This document shows positions 22,079-22,831 of a stretch of 22,831 bases of DNA, piece after piece. This stretch comes from a virus, in the IMG/VR virus record IMGVR_UViG_3300032020_000051, positions 1-22,831 of that record; one strand, written 5' to 3'. Each line of letters opens with the position of its first letter. Positions within the stretch are counted from its first letter, which is position 1. Under the pieces are notes generated by a model that was not told the DNA's origin, did not search any database, and saw only the letters and a program-made list of their open reading frames with translations. A program made the position numbers and the translations under genes.

Positions 22079-22300
22079 ATGAAACTTTATAAAAATTATG
22101 ACATTCATCCGGCGAATTATGACAAACCGACTCCAAGATTATTAAAACGAATTGCAGATTTTCTTCTGGCTACTATTTTAGTAGTTAATCCTTTAATATT
22201 TTCTATTCCTGATTTCCAGGGCAAAGAATGGATCATTTGGAGTTGGAATGTATTTATTATTCTTTTTAAATTTGCTACCAAAACAGTAACAAAAAAATGA
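22079..22300 (+). CDS. Two-TM small membrane protein, holin candidate
   Basis: A 73-residue protein with a short polar N-terminus (MKLYKNYDIHPANYDKP), two hydrophobic helices at about 27-44 and 50-66 (IADFLLATILVVNPLIF; WIIWSWNVFIILFKFA) and a Lys/Thr-rich tail. Small size, two membrane helices, a charged end and position between an endolysin and a spanin-like gene are what a class II holin shows. It overlaps the next gene by 4 bases (ATGA). Confidence 0.55.
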   Translation: MKLYKNYDIHPANYDKPTPRLLKRIADFLLATILVVNPLIFSIPDFQGKEWIIWSWNVFIILFKFATKTVTKK

Positions 22301-22831
22301 AAAGTATTAAACAATATCTTATTGTCTTTGTAATTATATTCATTTTTGCTTTTGTTGCCGGATTGCAAAATAAACGAATAAAGATACAAAATGATAAAAT
22401 CGTAAGATTGACTAACAATATAGAGCAATTATTGCAGGAGAATGTTACGCAAACAACCCTGTTTTTAATTCAACAGGAAGTGATGGGGCAAATCAAGTTT
22501 AAAAGAGACAGTCTTGCAAACCTTCTTAAAATACGTCCTGCGACTATAATAAAATATATTGAAACAGTAATTATTCAACATGATACTTCTCTTATTGAAG
22601 TGCCTGTTTTGATTGCCGGACAGAATTTTTGGAAGATTTCCGATATTGATAAATGCTTTACCTGGAAGGCAGATGCATTTCTTAAAAATGATTCTCTTAG
22701 TGTGCAAAGAACCTTATTCAATTATCATAATAAAATTTATGATATTTTCTGGTGGAAACGTAAATTTCCGCTGATAGGTAAAAAGAAATATTATCAAAAA
22801 TCTATTCCCGAATGTGGTGAAGTTCAGGAAA
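22297..22831 (+). CDS. Membrane-anchored coiled-coil protein, i-spanin-like (3' end outside the window)
   Basis: ATG 22297 overlaps the holin-like stop. The reading frame is open to the window end (178 residues so far). It starts MKSIKQYLIVFVIIFIFAFV, a single N-terminal TM helix, followed by a helical region (about 25-95, coiled-coil-like) and then a region with FWKISDIDKC and a Trp-Trp pair (FWWKRKFPLIG). An N-terminal anchor with an outward coiled coil in a lysis cassette resembles inner-membrane spanins of phages of Gram-negative hosts. Whether an outer-membrane partner follows is not visible. Confidence 0.5.
   Translation, partial: MKSIKQYLIVFVIIFIFAFVAGLQNKRIKIQNDKIVRLTNNIEQLLQENVTQTTLFLIQQEVMGQIKFKRDSLANLLKIRPATIIKYIETVIIQHDTSLIEVPVLIAGQNFWKISDIDKCFTWKADAFLKNDSLSVQRTLFNYHNKIYDIFWWKRKFPLIGKKKYYQKSIPECGEVQE

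Overview
The window reads as the virion-morphogenesis and lysis half of an AT-rich tailed phage or prophage of a Bacteroidetes host. Host assignment rests on three things: promoter-like sites of the form TTG ... TAnnTTTG, weak or absent Shine-Dalgarno sites with AT-rich leaders, and structural proteins that look like those of Bacteroidetes siphophages. A tape measure, a frameshifting tail-assembly-chaperone pair and a tail terminator, with no contractile sheath recognised, point to a siphovirus-like virion. No integrase, replication gene, terminase, portal, tRNA or CRISPR array was recognised here.

Layout. 1-1.4 kb: the end of one fucosyltransferase-like gene (GT11), a complete second one (GT10) and short coupled ORFs. 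1.4-2.5 kb: MuF-like head morphogenesis protein. 2.5-4.1 kb: a cassette on the opposite strand with an orphan DNA methyltransferase, a frame-disrupted small gene and a helix-turn-helix protein. 4.1-4.2 kb: back-to-back promoters. 4.2-8.8 kb: scaffold, decoration protein, major capsid protein, connector/neck genes, tail terminator and tail tube protein, with hairpin terminators after the capsid and tube genes. 8.8-12.1 kb: tail assembly chaperone with a -1 frameshift extension, then the tape measure. 12.1-20.7 kb: host-recognition module (distal tail protein, short fibre, large tail-tip protein, lipoprotein, baseplate/appendage proteins, a 7 x 40-residue repeat adhesin), with two related GIY-YIG homing endonucleases in it. 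20.7-22.8 kb: lysis region with an exported membrane protein, a coiled-coil/TM protein, an M15 peptidase endolysin, a terminator, a two-TM holin candidate and an i-spanin-like protein cut by the window end.

Most striking observation: the tripeptide Ala-Ser-Gly occurs 24 times in nine proteins, all of them structural (decoration, capsid, neck, tape measure, distal tail, fibres, tail tip). I found none in the glycosyltransferases, methyltransferase, endonucleases or lysis proteins. All six serine codons are used, so the tripeptide, not a DNA word, is what recurs. Together with two fucosyltransferase-like genes embedded in the head module, this suggests, as an untested inference, a virion-protein modification system in which ASG is the acceptor site.
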